Source of the DNA: Acidobacteriota bacterium
GTDB taxonomy: Bacteria > Acidobacteriota > Terriglobia > Terriglobales > Acidobacteriaceae
DNA length: 64,000 nucleotides
Assembly (NCBI GenBank): GCA_025359885.1
Contig: JANYDG010000095.1
Coordinates: forward strand, 1-64,000
Reading direction: 5' to 3'
A program made the translations under genes and the position numbers. Shown piece by piece: positions 7,964-17,711 of this stretch (positions are counted from its first letter, which is position 1; each line of letters starts with the position of its first letter). The notes under the pieces were generated by a model that was not told the DNA's origin, searched no databases, and saw only the letters and a list, made by a program, of their open reading frames with translations.

Positions 7964-9264
7964 TTCTTACCCTTGAAAAGCCCACCTATGGCGGCGACTG
8001 CATCGCCCATCTGCCCAATAAAGGCGGCAAGCCCGGTAAAGCCGTCTTCGTACCCCTCACCCTGCCCGGTGAAATCGTCGAGGCGCAGATTACAGCCGAC
8101 AAGCGTAACCAAATCCAGGCCGAGGCCACCGGTCTCCTCGCCGCATCGCCCAATCGCATTGCCCCTGCGTGCACACACTACGGCCAGTGCGGCGGCTGCC
8201 ACTACCAGCACGCCGACTACTCCACGCAGCTCGCGCTCAAGCAACAAATCCTCAGGGAAACCCTGGAGAGAAACCGGGTTCCTTTTCCCAGCGAGATCCA
8301 GCTTCTAGCCGCCGACCCGTGGCACTATCGCAACCGTATTCGCCTTGCCTTTACGCCAGAGGGCGGCATCGGCTACCGCAGCCGCCGCAGCCACGACGTC
8401 GTTCCTATAGTTGAATGCCCTATAGCCGCTCCACTTCTCATTCGGGCAGGCCTGTCGGTGGCCAGGTTCCTGCACAGCTACCCGCTGGCCTTTCCCATCC
8501 CTGAAATCGAACTCTTCACCGATCCTGCCGAGTCGCAACTCCTGCTGACCCTCTACTTCAACCCGCCCACCACCGGCATCCAAACGCCAGAGATTCTCAA
8601 AGAGTTGCAGTCTGCGCTCGCTCGCGAGCTTCCCGTACCCAAGACCGGCATCTGGCTTCGCCTGCTCGACAACTCAATTGAGGCTCAATTCGCGGTAGCC
8701 ATGCCACCCCATACTCTGTTCTACCCCGCGGCTGGATTCACTTACCAGGTGGAACACGGAGCCTTTTTCCAGGTCAATCGGTGGCTGGTTGATGACTTTG
8801 TGGCGCTCGTAACCAGCGGTTACTCCGGCAATACCGCCTGGGACCTTTACTGCGGCGTTGGCCTGTTTGCCCGCCAGTTGACGGCAAGCTTCGCGCAAGT
8901 GGTCGCCGTTGAGTGGTCGCCGAATTCGCAGCATGAACTCAACGAGAATCTTGCTGGCAGCGCTGCCACGACCGTTCGCTCGACGACCCTCAAGTTTCTT
9001 CAGCAGAACCGGGAAAATCGCGAACCCCGCCCCGATCTCATCATCCTCGACCCGCCCCGCGCCGGCCTCGGAGACCAGGTCACCACCCTGCTCAACGCCG
9101 TCGGCGCACCCCGCATGGTTTACGTCTCCTGCGACCCCACCACTCTCGCCCGCGACCTCCGCGCCCTCACCGAGGAGCGCTACCAGATTGAGAGCCTTAC
9201 GCTGGTCGATATGTTCCCTCAGACCTTCCATATGGAAACCGTTGTAGTCCTCCGCCGATTCTGA
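7960..9264 (+). CDS. RlmD/TrmA-family RNA (uracil-5-)-methyltransferase
   Basis: A 434-residue SAM-dependent RNA m5U methyltransferase. An N-terminal TRAM-like domain (about residues 1-60) is followed by Cys residues in CTHYGQCGGC, with a fourth Cys in VECPIA, which fit the [4Fe-4S] site of RlmD-type enzymes. The SAM site is WDLYCGVGLFARQL; the catalytic region contains LDPPRAGL and the nucleophilic Cys in VYVSCDPTTLARD. The substrate, probably 23S rRNA, is inferred from the Fe-S cysteines. It overlaps the preceding gene by 4 bp. Confidence 0.93.
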   Translation: MILTLEKPTYGGDCIAHLPNKGGKPGKAVFVPLTLPGEIVEAQITADKRNQIQAEATGLLAASPNRIAPACTHYGQCGGCHYQHADYSTQLALKQQILRETLERNRVPFPSEIQLLAADPWHYRNRIRLAFTPEGGIGYRSRRSHDVVPIVECPIAAPLLIRAGLSVARFLHSYPLAFPIPEIELFTDPAESQLLLTLYFNPPTTGIQTPEILKELQSALARELPVPKTGIWLRLLDNSIEAQFAVAMPPHTLFYPAAGFTYQVEHGAFFQVNRWLVDDFVALVTSGYSGNTAWDLYCGVGLFARQLTASFAQVVAVEWSPNSQHELNENLAGSAATTVRSTTLKFLQQNRENREPRPDLIILDPPRAGLGDQVTTLLNAVGAPRMVYVSCDPTTLARDLRALTEERYQIESLTLVDMFPQTFHMETVVVLRRF

Positions 9265-9333
9265 TCGCGAAATCCTGATACGCTGGGTGCCAGATTTTCC
9301 ATGGCATTTTGAAAGCAACTCAAGGAGGAAGCG

Positions 9334-12051
9334 ATGCCCCCACCAGCTCTGCATCGGCCCGCCACTTCCTCCCCGGCGCTCGTTCCATTGCTCCACGCGG
9401 CGCTGCTCTTGATGGCGGGCATCGTCTTCACCCGCTATCTCTACCTCCGCCCCGGCCTGCTGCTGGCTGGTCTGCTGCCTCTGGCCGTCGTCGCTACGAT
9501 TGCCATCTTCAAAACCCCCCGCCTGGTCTGGCTCCCACTTGCCGCAGTATGGGTCCTACTCGGCTACTGGTCGGCGGAAACCGAACCCACTCCAGCCCCA
9601 GCCGCAGCCCTCGCGCCTCTCGCCGACGGACTCCTCCGCACCGTCGAAGGCACAGTCGTTTCGGCAGGCCCGCTGCGCGTCGCAGACGCCGGTGAAGAGG
9701 AACAGACCCTCCATCCCACCACCAGCCAGCTGCAGCAGATCGATCTCCAGGTCACTCGTGCCGAGGTCGTCACCGACGCCTCCGACCAGCTCGACTCGAT
9801 CCCCCAGACAGCCAACGCCCGCCTACGCCTCAGCATTCGCGCAGCCACCGGCTATCCCCTCATCGCCTGCGGACAGCAAATCCACGCCGTCGTCCGCTTT
9901 TTGCCTCCAGAGACATTTCACGACCCCGGAGTCTGGAGTCGCGCCGCCTATCTCGAATCCCAGGAAATCGCCGCGACCGGCTCGTTGAATCCAGCCCAGA
10001 CCGATGGAATCCTGCCCCGCCTCACCCTCCTCTCCACGCCACCAACCTCCTCCGCTCCCTGCCTGCTCAACGGTTGGCGCAACGCCGCCAGCGCCCGCAT
10101 TCAATCGCTGCCTGCGCTTACCCGCTGGCTCCCCGGCCCTCTTCGCGCCAGCCCGGCAGACGCCGCCATGCTCGACGCCCTGCTCATCGGCGACCGCACC
10201 TACCTCACCCGCAGCATTCGTACCGGTTTTGAACGCACCGGTTCCTTTCACCTCATCATCGTCTCAGGCCTGCATCTGGCCATCCTTGCTGGCATCATCT
10301 TTGCCCTCGCCCGCAGACTCCGCCTGCCGCAACTTCCCACCACCGCCATCACGATTGCCGTCACCCTCGCCTACGCCCTCTTCACCGGCTTCGCCGTCCC
10401 TGCCCAGCGTTCCTTCTGGATGATCGCTCTGTACCTGATAGGTCGCCTGCTCTACCGCAACCGCAGCCCGCTCAACGTCATCGGATTTGCCACTCTCTGC
10501 CTGCTCGCTGCCAGCCCGCGCAGCCTCTTTGACGCCAGCCTCCAGATGACCCTGCTCTCCGTTGCCAGCATTGCCGGCATCGCAATTCCCCTGCTTGAAC
10601 GCACCCTCCACGCCCGCATCCGCGCCACGGAAGACCTGCGCCTCATCAGCCTCGACCCCCGGCTTCCTCCCCGCATCGCCCAGTTGCGCGTAACCCTCCG
10701 AATCCTCGCCCAGGCTCTCGAATCAGCCACCAGCCCGCGCATCGCTTGGCGATGGTTTCCGTTCGCCGTACGGACCCTCTACCGCCTCGGAGAGCTCCTC
10801 TTCGTCACCATGGTCGTCGAACTCGCCCTCGCCCTTCCCATGGCCATCTATTTCCACCGCATCACCGTCTACGCGCTGCCCGTCAATCTCCTCATCCTGC
10901 CGCTGCTCGGCCTCCTGCTGCCGGCCGCCATGATCCTGCTGCTGGCCCTCGCCCTCTGGCCTGCCGCTGCTTTTATCCCAGCCGCCGCGTGCCTCGCCGC
11001 GCTCCATCTCAGCGTTGCCGCCGTCCGCTGGCTGGGTGCGCTCGCCCTCGGCGATCTGCGCATCCCCGAGCCGGGTCCGGTCCAGGTTTTAGCAGCAGCA
11101 GCCCTCTTTGTCGCGGCCATCTTTTTCGTCCGTAGTCAAACTCGGTTGCGCGGCTGCGCCCTTGTGCTCCTGCTGCTCATGGCCGCCGTATCCTTGGTCC
11201 CCCGTCCGGTCGAGCACCCCGCTCATACGCTTTTGTTTCAGGCGATCGACGTCGGCCAGGGTGACTCCCTGCTGCTGATCACCCCGGACGGCAAAACGCT
11301 TCTGGTCGATGCTGGCGGACTCGGCTTCACCGGCCCGCAAGCAACTAATGCCTCCCAATCCAAAGTTCAAACGAGTTTCGATATCGGAGAAGAAGTCGTC
11401 TCCCCTGTGCTCTGGTCCCGGGGTATCCGCCGCCTCGATGTCGTCGCCCTCACGCATGCCCATCAGGACCACATGGGCGGCCTCTCCGCCATCCTGCGCA
11501 ATTTTCGCCCCCGGCAGCTTTGGGTCGGCAGCAACCCGAAAATCCCCGCCTATACGGATTTAATAAGACAGGCATCCCTCCTCGGCATCGAAGTTCGTCC
11601 ACTCCACGCAGGCCAGACCCTCGCTCTTGGTCAGGTCAGCATCCGCGCACTCGCGCCCGCCGCAACCTACCAGCCCGGCGCTGAACCCAGCAACAACGAT
11701 TCGCTCGTTCTACAGGCTGGCTTTGGCGCAACCGCCCTTCTGCTTGAAGGCGACGCCGAAACGCCTGCGGAAAACTTCCTCCGCACCGAAGCAGGCCTGG
11801 CCAGTTCCGTCCTCAAGGTTGGCCATCACGGCAGCCTGTCCTCCACCGGCCCCGCATTCCTCGCGCAGGTCGCCCCGCAATGGGCCGTCATCTCCTGCGG
11901 ACGCCGCAACCGCTTCGGCCATCCCCGTGCCGAGATTCTCGCCGAACTCCAGACCGCCCACACCCGTACTTTCCGCACCGACATCGACGGCACCACCTGC
12001 CTCCTGCTCAATGGCAAATCCGTCACTGCCGAGCCCATGTGTATGCCATAG
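9334..12051 (+). CDS. comEC: ComEC/Rec2-family DNA uptake channel protein
   Basis: A 905-residue membrane protein. An N-terminal DUF4131-like region with several transmembrane helices (residues 1-220) is followed by the Competence domain with the conserved GLHLAILAG segment and many helices (about 230-600), then a C-terminal metallo-beta-lactamase-like domain with THAHQDHMGG near residue 708. In natural transformation this protein carries single-stranded DNA across the inner membrane. A strong ribosome site (AAGGAGGAAGCG) directly precedes the ATG. No other competence genes are in the window. Confidence 0.94.
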   Translation: MPPPALHRPATSSPALVPLLHAALLLMAGIVFTRYLYLRPGLLLAGLLPLAVVATIAIFKTPRLVWLPLAAVWVLLGYWSAETEPTPAPAAALAPLADGLLRTVEGTVVSAGPLRVADAGEEEQTLHPTTSQLQQIDLQVTRAEVVTDASDQLDSIPQTANARLRLSIRAATGYPLIACGQQIHAVVRFLPPETFHDPGVWSRAAYLESQEIAATGSLNPAQTDGILPRLTLLSTPPTSSAPCLLNGWRNAASARIQSLPALTRWLPGPLRASPADAAMLDALLIGDRTYLTRSIRTGFERTGSFHLIIVSGLHLAILAGIIFALARRLRLPQLPTTAITIAVTLAYALFTGFAVPAQRSFWMIALYLIGRLLYRNRSPLNVIGFATLCLLAASPRSLFDASLQMTLLSVASIAGIAIPLLERTLHARIRATEDLRLISLDPRLPPRIAQLRVTLRILAQALESATSPRIAWRWFPFAVRTLYRLGELLFVTMVVELALALPMAIYFHRITVYALPVNLLILPLLGLLLPAAMILLLALALWPAAAFIPAAACLAALHLSVAAVRWLGALALGDLRIPEPGPVQVLAAAALFVAAIFFVRSQTRLRGCALVLLLLMAAVSLVPRPVEHPAHTLLFQAIDVGQGDSLLLITPDGKTLLVDAGGLGFTGPQATNASQSKVQTSFDIGEEVVSPVLWSRGIRRLDVVALTHAHQDHMGGLSAILRNFRPRQLWVGSNPKIPAYTDLIRQASLLGIEVRPLHAGQTLALGQVSIRALAPAATYQPGAEPSNNDSLVLQAGFGATALLLEGDAETPAENFLRTEAGLASSVLKVGHHGSLSSTGPAFLAQVAPQWAVISCGRRNRFGHPRAEILAELQTAHTRTFRTDIDGTTCLLLNGKSVTAEPMCMP

Positions 12052-12187
12052 AAACCGGCATTGCCGTAATGCAGGCCCGGATTCCAGGCCAAAAATAGTC
12101 AGCAGTCTCCGCCCACGATCTGTTGTAGCATGCAGCAAAGCAGGTCCGCATCCGCATCGCATTTTGCCCCGGAGGCCCTTGTCGCGC

Positions 12188-12499
12188 ATGTCCTATACCC
12201 AAGCTCAGCCAGAACCCACCGCCCAGCCACTCACCCAATCGCAAAAAGCGCAGTCGAAGCAATCCGCTCAGGAAATGGCCGAAGAAGCAGAACGGATCCA
12301 GCGCCTTCAGAGAATGATGCACATGGTCATGCACGTCATTGAACAGGATTGCTCCCTGCCCGTAGAGCGCGCTTCTGCACTGGTCGCTGACGCCCGCCGC
12401 GCAGCGCTTGCTATGTTTCCTGACAAGGCAGGGGCCTTCGATCTCATCTATTGGCCGCGACTCCAGCGCACCATGCGCGAGCGCTACCGTATGCAATGA
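12188..12499 (+). CDS. Small conserved protein of unknown function
   Basis: A 103-residue protein, MSYTQAQPEPTAQPLTQSQK..., with a Gln/Ala-rich disordered start and a helical middle (AEEAERIQRLQRMMHMVMHV) containing a Met-rich stretch. The ATG at 12188 follows a GGAGG sequence. Its stop directly abuts the stop of the convergent DUF3108 gene, with no intergenic base. No family recognised; it is probably cytoplasmic. Confidence 0.7.
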   Translation: MSYTQAQPEPTAQPLTQSQKAQSKQSAQEMAEEAERIQRLQRMMHMVMHVIEQDCSLPVERASALVADARRAALAMFPDKAGAFDLIYWPRLQRTMRERYRMQ

Positions 12500-13318
12500 C
12501 TACTTATTTTCTATCGAGATGAGCCGGAAAGTAATTGTCCCCCAGAACAGCCGCGCCCGCATCTGCACTGGCACATGCCGTTCGTCGTCCGAATACCATA
12601 TCCAGATATTCCCGCGATTCTTAACCACCCCGGCATCTGCCGTTGGCTGCACCCGAATCGTCTGGAAAGTCCCAGCCGGGGTCTTCAACTCCTCGCGCCC
12701 CTCCGCCTTCATTGTCACAATGACCGTGCGCAGCGGGTCGACCACCGGCATGTCAAAGCTCTTGCCTACCTGCAGCACCTGCGAAGAGGCATAAAACACC
12801 CCCGTAAGCAGGTCCGTCAGGCATCCCGGAATCCCCGATTCCAAGTGCTTGGTCTGCCCATTCACTAGGTTCTTCTCGTCCAGAATCGACCGCCCCTGCG
12901 CATAATCCAGCTTCATGGTGGAGTTAATCTGCCTGCGTCCCTCGACCGTCTGCTTGTCAAACTCAGTCGTGCAGCCCTTTTCCCGGTCAAACGTCGATTG
13001 AAACTTGTCGCTCACATGAAACAGCAGGTTGATGGCGCTGATCGTCTCCGCATTTGCCGTAAGCCGTTCCTTGTTGCCATCCTGCTCGAAATGAAGCACC
13101 GCCGTGCCCGCTGGAAATACCCGCCAGTCTACAGAATACGAAAGCGTCTGATGAGCCGGAAAGCTGAAACCCAGCCGAGGCGGCGGAAGCACCGGAGCCA
13201 TCAGTGGGGCAGTTTGTTGCCCGTCAACAACTGCAACGGGCAGCATCGCCAGCATCGACACCGCCAGCGGAGCACACAAAAGCCCGCAGGGCATCCGCCG
13301 GAAAAAAACTCGTTGCAT
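12500..13318 (-). CDS. DUF3108 secreted protein
   Basis: A 272-residue protein with an N-terminal signal sequence (LLCAPLAVSMLAMLPVAVV) and a beta-rich body that fits the DUF3108 family of periplasmic or outer-membrane-facing proteins of unknown function: it begins with ...LSYSVDWRVFPAGTAVL and ends with WYSDDERHVPVQMRARLFWG. Family members may be involved in envelope or lipid-linked processes, but no mechanism is established. It runs in the same direction as the ICMT-like and GT9 genes upstream, separated by about 150 bases. Confidence 0.8.
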   Translation of the reverse strand: MQRVFFRRMPCGLLCAPLAVSMLAMLPVAVVDGQQTAPLMAPVLPPPRLGFSFPAHQTLSYSVDWRVFPAGTAVLHFEQDGNKERLTANAETISAINLLFHVSDKFQSTFDREKGCTTEFDKQTVEGRRQINSTMKLDYAQGRSILDEKNLVNGQTKHLESGIPGCLTDLLTGVFYASSQVLQVGKSFDMPVVDPLRTVIVTMKAEGREELKTPAGTFQTIRVQPTADAGVVKNRGNIWIWYSDDERHVPVQMRARLFWGTITFRLISIENK

Positions 13319-13467
13319 CAGCTTCAGGGCTTGCTCCTCGACTTAAAACACGGTTTCCGGCAGATGCCGAAGTCAATTCCAGATCTTTCAAAATCAGCCC
13401 ATTTACCTACAATGGCCGATGGCCAACGACGCCTGCGGAAATCATCCTTCCCGATTTCTCGAAACCG

Positions 13468-14094
13468 TTAGCGCCCCCAGGTTGAATGCAACAGCATCCC
13501 GAGCAACACGCTACAGTACAGCAGAGCGGCCCCTATAGCTGAATTGTACTCGCGATGCTTGCGGTAAAGCTCCAGCGAAAACCGTCCACCACCGCTGCCC
13601 GCAGCCGTCTCCACCATCCCCGGCGTCAACCGCGGCAACAGCCTCGGTACTCGACGGCAGTAAGCCTCAAACTCCGGAAACGTCCGCCGCAAAAAAGCCT
13701 CTTCTGAGGCAATGACAGGCACATAGATCACCGCAAATCCCACCACCAGCGTCAGCGCAAACGGCCAGCTCATCAGCGCTAAGGCAAATCCCGCAGCCAT
13801 CAGTATCGAACCCAGGTACAGCGGATTCCGCGTATGCGCGTACGGCCCGGTCTGGGTCAACTCGCGGTTCTTCTTCACATAACCCGCCGCATAGCTCCTC
13901 AACCAGCACCCCGGCAGCACCAGCAGCAGGCTCCACGCCACTGCCGCCGCCTGCGGACGGTGCACCGCTAGTTGCCACAGATATACCAGCGCCGCCACAA
14001 AACCCAGTGGCACACGAATCCGCCGCGCAATCTTCTGCCATCGCTCCATAAATGGCGCGACCGTTGGCGTTCCGCTGTATGTCGGCTCGGTCAT
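13468..14094 (-). CDS. Isoprenylcysteine carboxyl methyltransferase (ICMT)-family membrane methyltransferase
   Basis: A 208-residue integral membrane protein with about four to five hydrophobic segments. The family motif GPYAHTRNPLYLGS, the SAM-binding part of ICMT/PEMT-like enzymes, is present near residue 84, followed by EEAFLRRTFPEFEAY near the C-terminus. The substrate in bacteria is usually unknown and could be a lipid or isoprenoid. Its start overlaps the stop of the GT9 gene by 4 bp (ATGA type), so it is co-translated with a lipopolysaccharide-type transferase and may act on envelope lipids. Confidence 0.88.
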   Translation of the reverse strand: MTEPTYSGTPTVAPFMERWQKIARRIRVPLGFVAALVYLWQLAVHRPQAAAVAWSLLLVLPGCWLRSYAAGYVKKNRELTQTGPYAHTRNPLYLGSILMAAGFALALMSWPFALTLVVGFAVIYVPVIASEEAFLRRTFPEFEAYCRRVPRLLPRLTPGMVETAAGSGGGRFSLELYRKHREYNSAIGAALLYCSVLLGMLLHSTWGR

Positions 14095-15275
14095 CGCTGT
14101 CCCTCCTGTGTGTGAGCACTCCAGCCGGCAATCGGGCGCCCGTGCCGTCTGGCGAGCAGCAACTCGGCTGCCGCCGCCATCACCGCCTCTGGGGTGATCG
14201 TCAGCAGGCCGGCTTCCGGCTGTTCCCGCCGCGTGTGGTCCCGTCGGCTGTCCGGATTCCGCAGCACCCGAAAAAGGCTGCCATACGGCCCGTTGCGCTG
14301 CGGATCAGTCGGCCCATAAATCCCCACCACCGGCTTGCCCAGCGCGCACGCCAGGTGCAGCGGCCCCGTGTCCCCGCCAATCACCATCGAAACCCGCCTA
14401 GTCAGCTCGATGAGCTGCTCCAGAGAACTGCGCACCATCGTCGCCAGTCCATGCGCCGCCTCCACTACCTGCGCCGCCAGTGCTTCCTCGCCTGGCCCGG
14501 CGTTCACGACCACTGTCGCTCCGCGCGTCGCAAACTCCTCGGCCACCGCACCATAGCGACTCGCCGGCCAGCGCTTCGCCCCCCAACCCGCTCCAGGGTG
14601 AATCAACACGACCGGTTTGTTTGTCCAGCGCGCCGCGCGAAGCTCCGGCAGAGCCTCGCACCACTCCTCCGCCTGCAGGCTTACCGGCAGTGCCGGAGCC
14701 ATCGGCATCAGCAAATCCCCGGCAACCGCGCTCGCCAGCTCCACATCCTGCTCAATCACATGCGCCCCTGCCGTCTCCACTCGCTCGTGAAAAAGCCACT
14801 TCGCCGCCGCCTCGCGAGGCTTCGCTTCCCCCACAATTCGCCGACAACCTGAGAGCCGCGCCACCACCGACGACCGGATCGCGCCCTGTAAATCCAGCAC
14901 CGCCTCATACTCGGCCGCACGCAACTCCGCACGCAACAACCGAATCCCATCCAGCGTCTCTCGGCTCAAAGGGTTGCGCCCCCACACCTTGCTCGGCACC
15001 AGGTGAATCTGGTCCACCAGCGGGCGCGCCTCGCTTCTACCGCCATTCGCCACCCGCGTACCATCGCTACCTGTATTCCCGATATCCAGTGGAGCCTGCG
15101 AAAGCTGGTCCAACTCAGTTGCCAACAACGCCTGCCAGCGCGGCTCAATCGCCCAGCCAATCTTCCACGAGGGGTGCGCGCGCCGCAGCGCGGTGATGGC
15201 CGGCAAAGCATGGAGGATGTCCCCCATTGCTCCCAGTCGCACCACCAGCAATCGAAACTGAACCTGTTTACGCAA
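14091..15275 (-). CDS. Glycosyltransferase family 9 (heptosyltransferase-like)
   Basis: A 394-residue GT-B transferase. The N-terminus VVRLGAMGDILHALPAITALRR is the acceptor-side start of LPS heptosyltransferases such as WaaC; the C-terminal domain contains LIHPGAGWGAKRWP and GGDTGPLHLACALGKPVVG, which bind the nucleotide sugar. It probably adds heptose to the lipopolysaccharide inner core. An insert of about 25 residues follows residue 60. It is coupled to the ICMT-like gene. The region upstream is shared divergently with the redox cluster. Confidence 0.92.
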   Translation of the reverse strand: MRKQVQFRLLVVRLGAMGDILHALPAITALRRAHPSWKIGWAIEPRWQALLATELDQLSQAPLDIGNTGSDGTRVANGGRSEARPLVDQIHLVPSKVWGRNPLSRETLDGIRLLRAELRAAEYEAVLDLQGAIRSSVVARLSGCRRIVGEAKPREAAAKWLFHERVETAGAHVIEQDVELASAVAGDLLMPMAPALPVSLQAEEWCEALPELRAARWTNKPVVLIHPGAGWGAKRWPASRYGAVAEEFATRGATVVVNAGPGEEALAAQVVEAAHGLATMVRSSLEQLIELTRRVSMVIGGDTGPLHLACALGKPVVGIYGPTDPQRNGPYGSLFRVLRNPDSRRDHTRREQPEAGLLTITPEAVMAAAAELLLARRHGRPIAGWSAHTQEGQR

Positions 15276-15378
15276 GGCTCAATTTTCTCACATACGGTTT
15301 TTTCGCCTTAACGCGCCAGCCATTCGGAATGGTCAGTCCACAGCAAAACTCCATCCCCGGTCAGGTCCGCCATGTCGC

Positions 15379-15392
15379 GTGATGCGCATCAC
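15379..15392. promoter_or_regulatory. Perfect GTGA-N6-TCAC palindrome (CRP/FNR-family-type site)
   Basis: GTGATGCGCATCAC lies 76 bases before the start of the cytochrome-porin gene and about 100 bases before the divergent GT9 gene. The spacing matches CRP-type sites (TGTGA-N6-TCACA). A related palindrome lies upstream of the metal efflux operon at 51422-51437. The regulator itself is not in the window. Confidence 0.5.
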
Positions 15393-15468
15393 ATCCCATT
15401 TTCAGGCACTCCGGCAGAATCACGTTACGAATGAACGAAGGTAGCGAATCGAACCCCGAGGCATTTCT

Positions 15469-17052
15469 ATGAAATCAAAATGGCTTTCTCAAACGCTTTT
15501 TGTTGCTGTGGTGATGGGTCTCCTGCTCCCCAAGGTGGGTCTCGCGATTCCCGCGTTTTCGCGCCAGTACGGCACTTCCTGCACCACCTGCCACCTGGAC
15601 TTCCCAAAGCTCAATGATTTCGGCAAGGCGTTCAAGGACGCTGGTTTCAAGTTTCCCAAGGATGATGAGTCTTTTCTGAAGACTCCACCGATCCTTCTCG
15701 GCGCTCCCGCCCAGGCCGAGCTCTTTCCGCATACCGTCTATCCCGGCACTATTCCTGGCTTGCCGCCGATCGGGCTGCGCTACAACCAGTTCTACCAGCA
15801 GGTTAGTTCCAACCGGAATAACTTCAACCAGGTTTTACCTGCGGGAACGATTGGTACATTTATCCCCAAGTCAGACTTTCAACCCGGCCTCTTCAGCATC
15901 TTCACGGCCGGCAATTTCGGCACGGGCATCTCTTTCTGGGTTGACGACGATATCAGCGTGGCTGGCGCGAACGCCAACGGGGCATTGGGTGACGCTTATC
16001 TGAAATTCCACGACGTCAGCCGATTCCTCAAAATGCCCACTGACTCGGTAAATTTGCGCTTTGGCCAGTTTGAACTCGACCTCCCCTTCAGCCAGGCACG
16101 CTCCTGGAATCTCAGTGGATGGGACATCCTCGGAGAGGCCAATATCGGTGTGCAGAACGGAATCGGGCGACCTGAGAGCGTTAACAACGGCACCGGACTG
16201 GACGCAGCGGCAGACGGCATCGAAATCAGCGGCGGCCACTCTTACCAGGGCTATCACTACTCGCTCGCTGTGATGAATCAGAACACCAGCGGAGCCGCAG
16301 CCGCACCGCCCAATGTAGGTCCACAAAACGGCGTGGCCTTCAGCTCTGACTCCAACTTCAAAGACCTCTACGGCCGATTCGTCTATCGCTTCAATCTCGA
16401 AAAGAATCCCGAAAGTCGCGACGGAGTTCAGGCCGCTGGAGCGATGGGACCGCGTGATCACACCTTCTTCGCGCTCGGCACATTCGGCTTCTACGGACGC
16501 AGCGTTCAAACAGTGAGCGGGGTGCTCGCCGATGGTCAAACGCCAACCGTGCTGACAGCACGTGAACCCTTCTACCGCATCGGCGGCGACGTCAACTTTA
16601 ACTATCGTACGTTCAACCTCTTCGGTGTCTACGTGGCGGCCCACGACCATAACCTTGTGCCAGTCTCCACCGTCGAAAGTGGCGCCATCACCGGCTTCAA
16701 GCCAGAGAGCGCAGTCACCTTCAGCGGCGGATTTGCGGAAGCGGACTACCTTGCCCTGCCCTGGGCCATGAGTATTGTGCGCTGGGATCAGGTGAAGTCA
16801 ACCGCGGATCGGGTCAACTTCCTGATGTACGATCCAACCGCCCCGCCAGCGTCTTCCTTCTTCTCACCCTACCGGGCGACGCGTAACCGCTACACCCTCG
16901 GCGAGCAGTTCCTCATTCACGCCAACATCAAGGCATCGGTCGAATACCAGATTCCGCCGCAGCAGATTGTTTATGACCCGGCAACGGGCATCGCGATCAG
17001 CAAGCCATTCCGCACAAACGTGTTGGTTACTGGGCTCGAATTCGTCTACTAA
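15469..17052 (+). CDS. Fused monoheme cytochrome c-porin, Cyc2-like outer-membrane protein
   Basis: A 527-residue protein with a signal peptide (about residues 1-26), a mature start AFSRQYGTSCTTCH with a single heme site (C38, C41, H42), the conserved follow-on FPKLNDFGKAFKDAGF, and then about 450 residues of alternating, aromatic-rich beta-strand sequence ending in ...TGLEFVY, an aromatic C-terminus typical of outer-membrane barrels. Cyc2, known as an outer-membrane Fe(II) oxidase, has this layout: one heme at the N-terminus plugged into a porin. I infer an outer-membrane electron conduit; iron as substrate is not shown. A GAGG site lies 7 bases before the ATG. It leads a cluster of redox genes running in the same direction. 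Confidence 0.8.
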   Translation: MKSKWLSQTLFVAVVMGLLLPKVGLAIPAFSRQYGTSCTTCHLDFPKLNDFGKAFKDAGFKFPKDDESFLKTPPILLGAPAQAELFPHTVYPGTIPGLPPIGLRYNQFYQQVSSNRNNFNQVLPAGTIGTFIPKSDFQPGLFSIFTAGNFGTGISFWVDDDISVAGANANGALGDAYLKFHDVSRFLKMPTDSVNLRFGQFELDLPFSQARSWNLSGWDILGEANIGVQNGIGRPESVNNGTGLDAAADGIEISGGHSYQGYHYSLAVMNQNTSGAAAAPPNVGPQNGVAFSSDSNFKDLYGRFVYRFNLEKNPESRDGVQAAGAMGPRDHTFFALGTFGFYGRSVQTVSGVLADGQTPTVLTAREPFYRIGGDVNFNYRTFNLFGVYVAAHDHNLVPVSTVESGAITGFKPESAVTFSGGFAEADYLALPWAMSIVRWDQVKSTADRVNFLMYDPTAPPASSFFSPYRATRNRYTLGEQFLIHANIKASVEYQIPPQQIVYDPATGIAISKPFRTNVLVTGLEFVY

Positions 17053-17092
17053 CACTCTCTAACGGCATCAACTTTCCCACTCAGGAGTTCAC

Positions 17093-17674
17093 ATGAAACA
17101 CATCAATTTTGTAGCACTCATCGCGATCGCAGCATGCAGCACGGCAGCTTTTGCAGGCACAATTCACGGTAAGGTTTCAGGCGTCAGCGGCGTATCCGTC
17201 GTCTATGTTGAAGCAATTGCCGGCAAGACCTTCCCAGCCCCAACCCAACATCTGGTCATCGACCAGAAGGGGCTCATGTTCACGCCGCACATTGTGGCCA
17301 TCGAGCAGGGAACCACCGTCGAATTTCTCAACAGTGACAGCGTCGCGCACAACGTCTTCTGGATCTCGATCAGTGGTAACAAGAAGCTTGGGCACAATCT
17401 CGGCACCTGGCCCCAGGGGCAGAAGCAGAGCTTCAAGTTTGACAACCCCGGCTATGTGCCACTGCTCTGCAACGTTCACCCGGAAATGGCCGCTTATATC
17501 ATCGTTTCGCCCACGCCTTACTTTGCAGAAACTGACAAGTCAGGTGTCTTCAAAATCGACAATGTTCCTGATGGTGCCTACACCGTAACCGCATGGCACG
17601 AGGGTGCAAAGCCCAAATCCAATCCTGTCAAGATCGCAGGCGACACTGCTGCAGACTTCACCCTTTCGAAGTAA
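17093..17674 (+). CDS. Periplasmic cupredoxin with C-terminal carboxypeptidase-regulatory-like domain
   Basis: A 193-residue protein with a signal peptide (cleavage likely after STAAFA). The middle is a plastocyanin/azurin-like fold with type 1 copper ligands visible as His in SVAHNVFW and Cys, His and Met in LLCNVHPEM. The last 40 residues (KSGVFKIDNVPDGAYTVTAW) resemble a carboxypeptidase-regulatory-like beta-sandwich. It would act as a soluble one-electron carrier in the periplasm. Lying 40 bp after the cytochrome-porin, it is a natural partner between the outer membrane and the cytochrome bc-like complex. A hairpin follows it. Confidence 0.88.
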   Translation: MKHINFVALIAIAACSTAAFAGTIHGKVSGVSGVSVVYVEAIAGKTFPAPTQHLVIDQKGLMFTPHIVAIEQGTTVEFLNSDSVAHNVFWISISGNKKLGHNLGTWPQGQKQSFKFDNPGYVPLLCNVHPEMAAYIIVSPTPYFAETDKSGVFKIDNVPDGAYTVTAWHEGAKPKSNPVKIAGDTAADFTLSK

Positions 17675-17711
17675 CTTGCATCCCCGGCAATTCGAAAGCC
17701 TGGAACCACCA

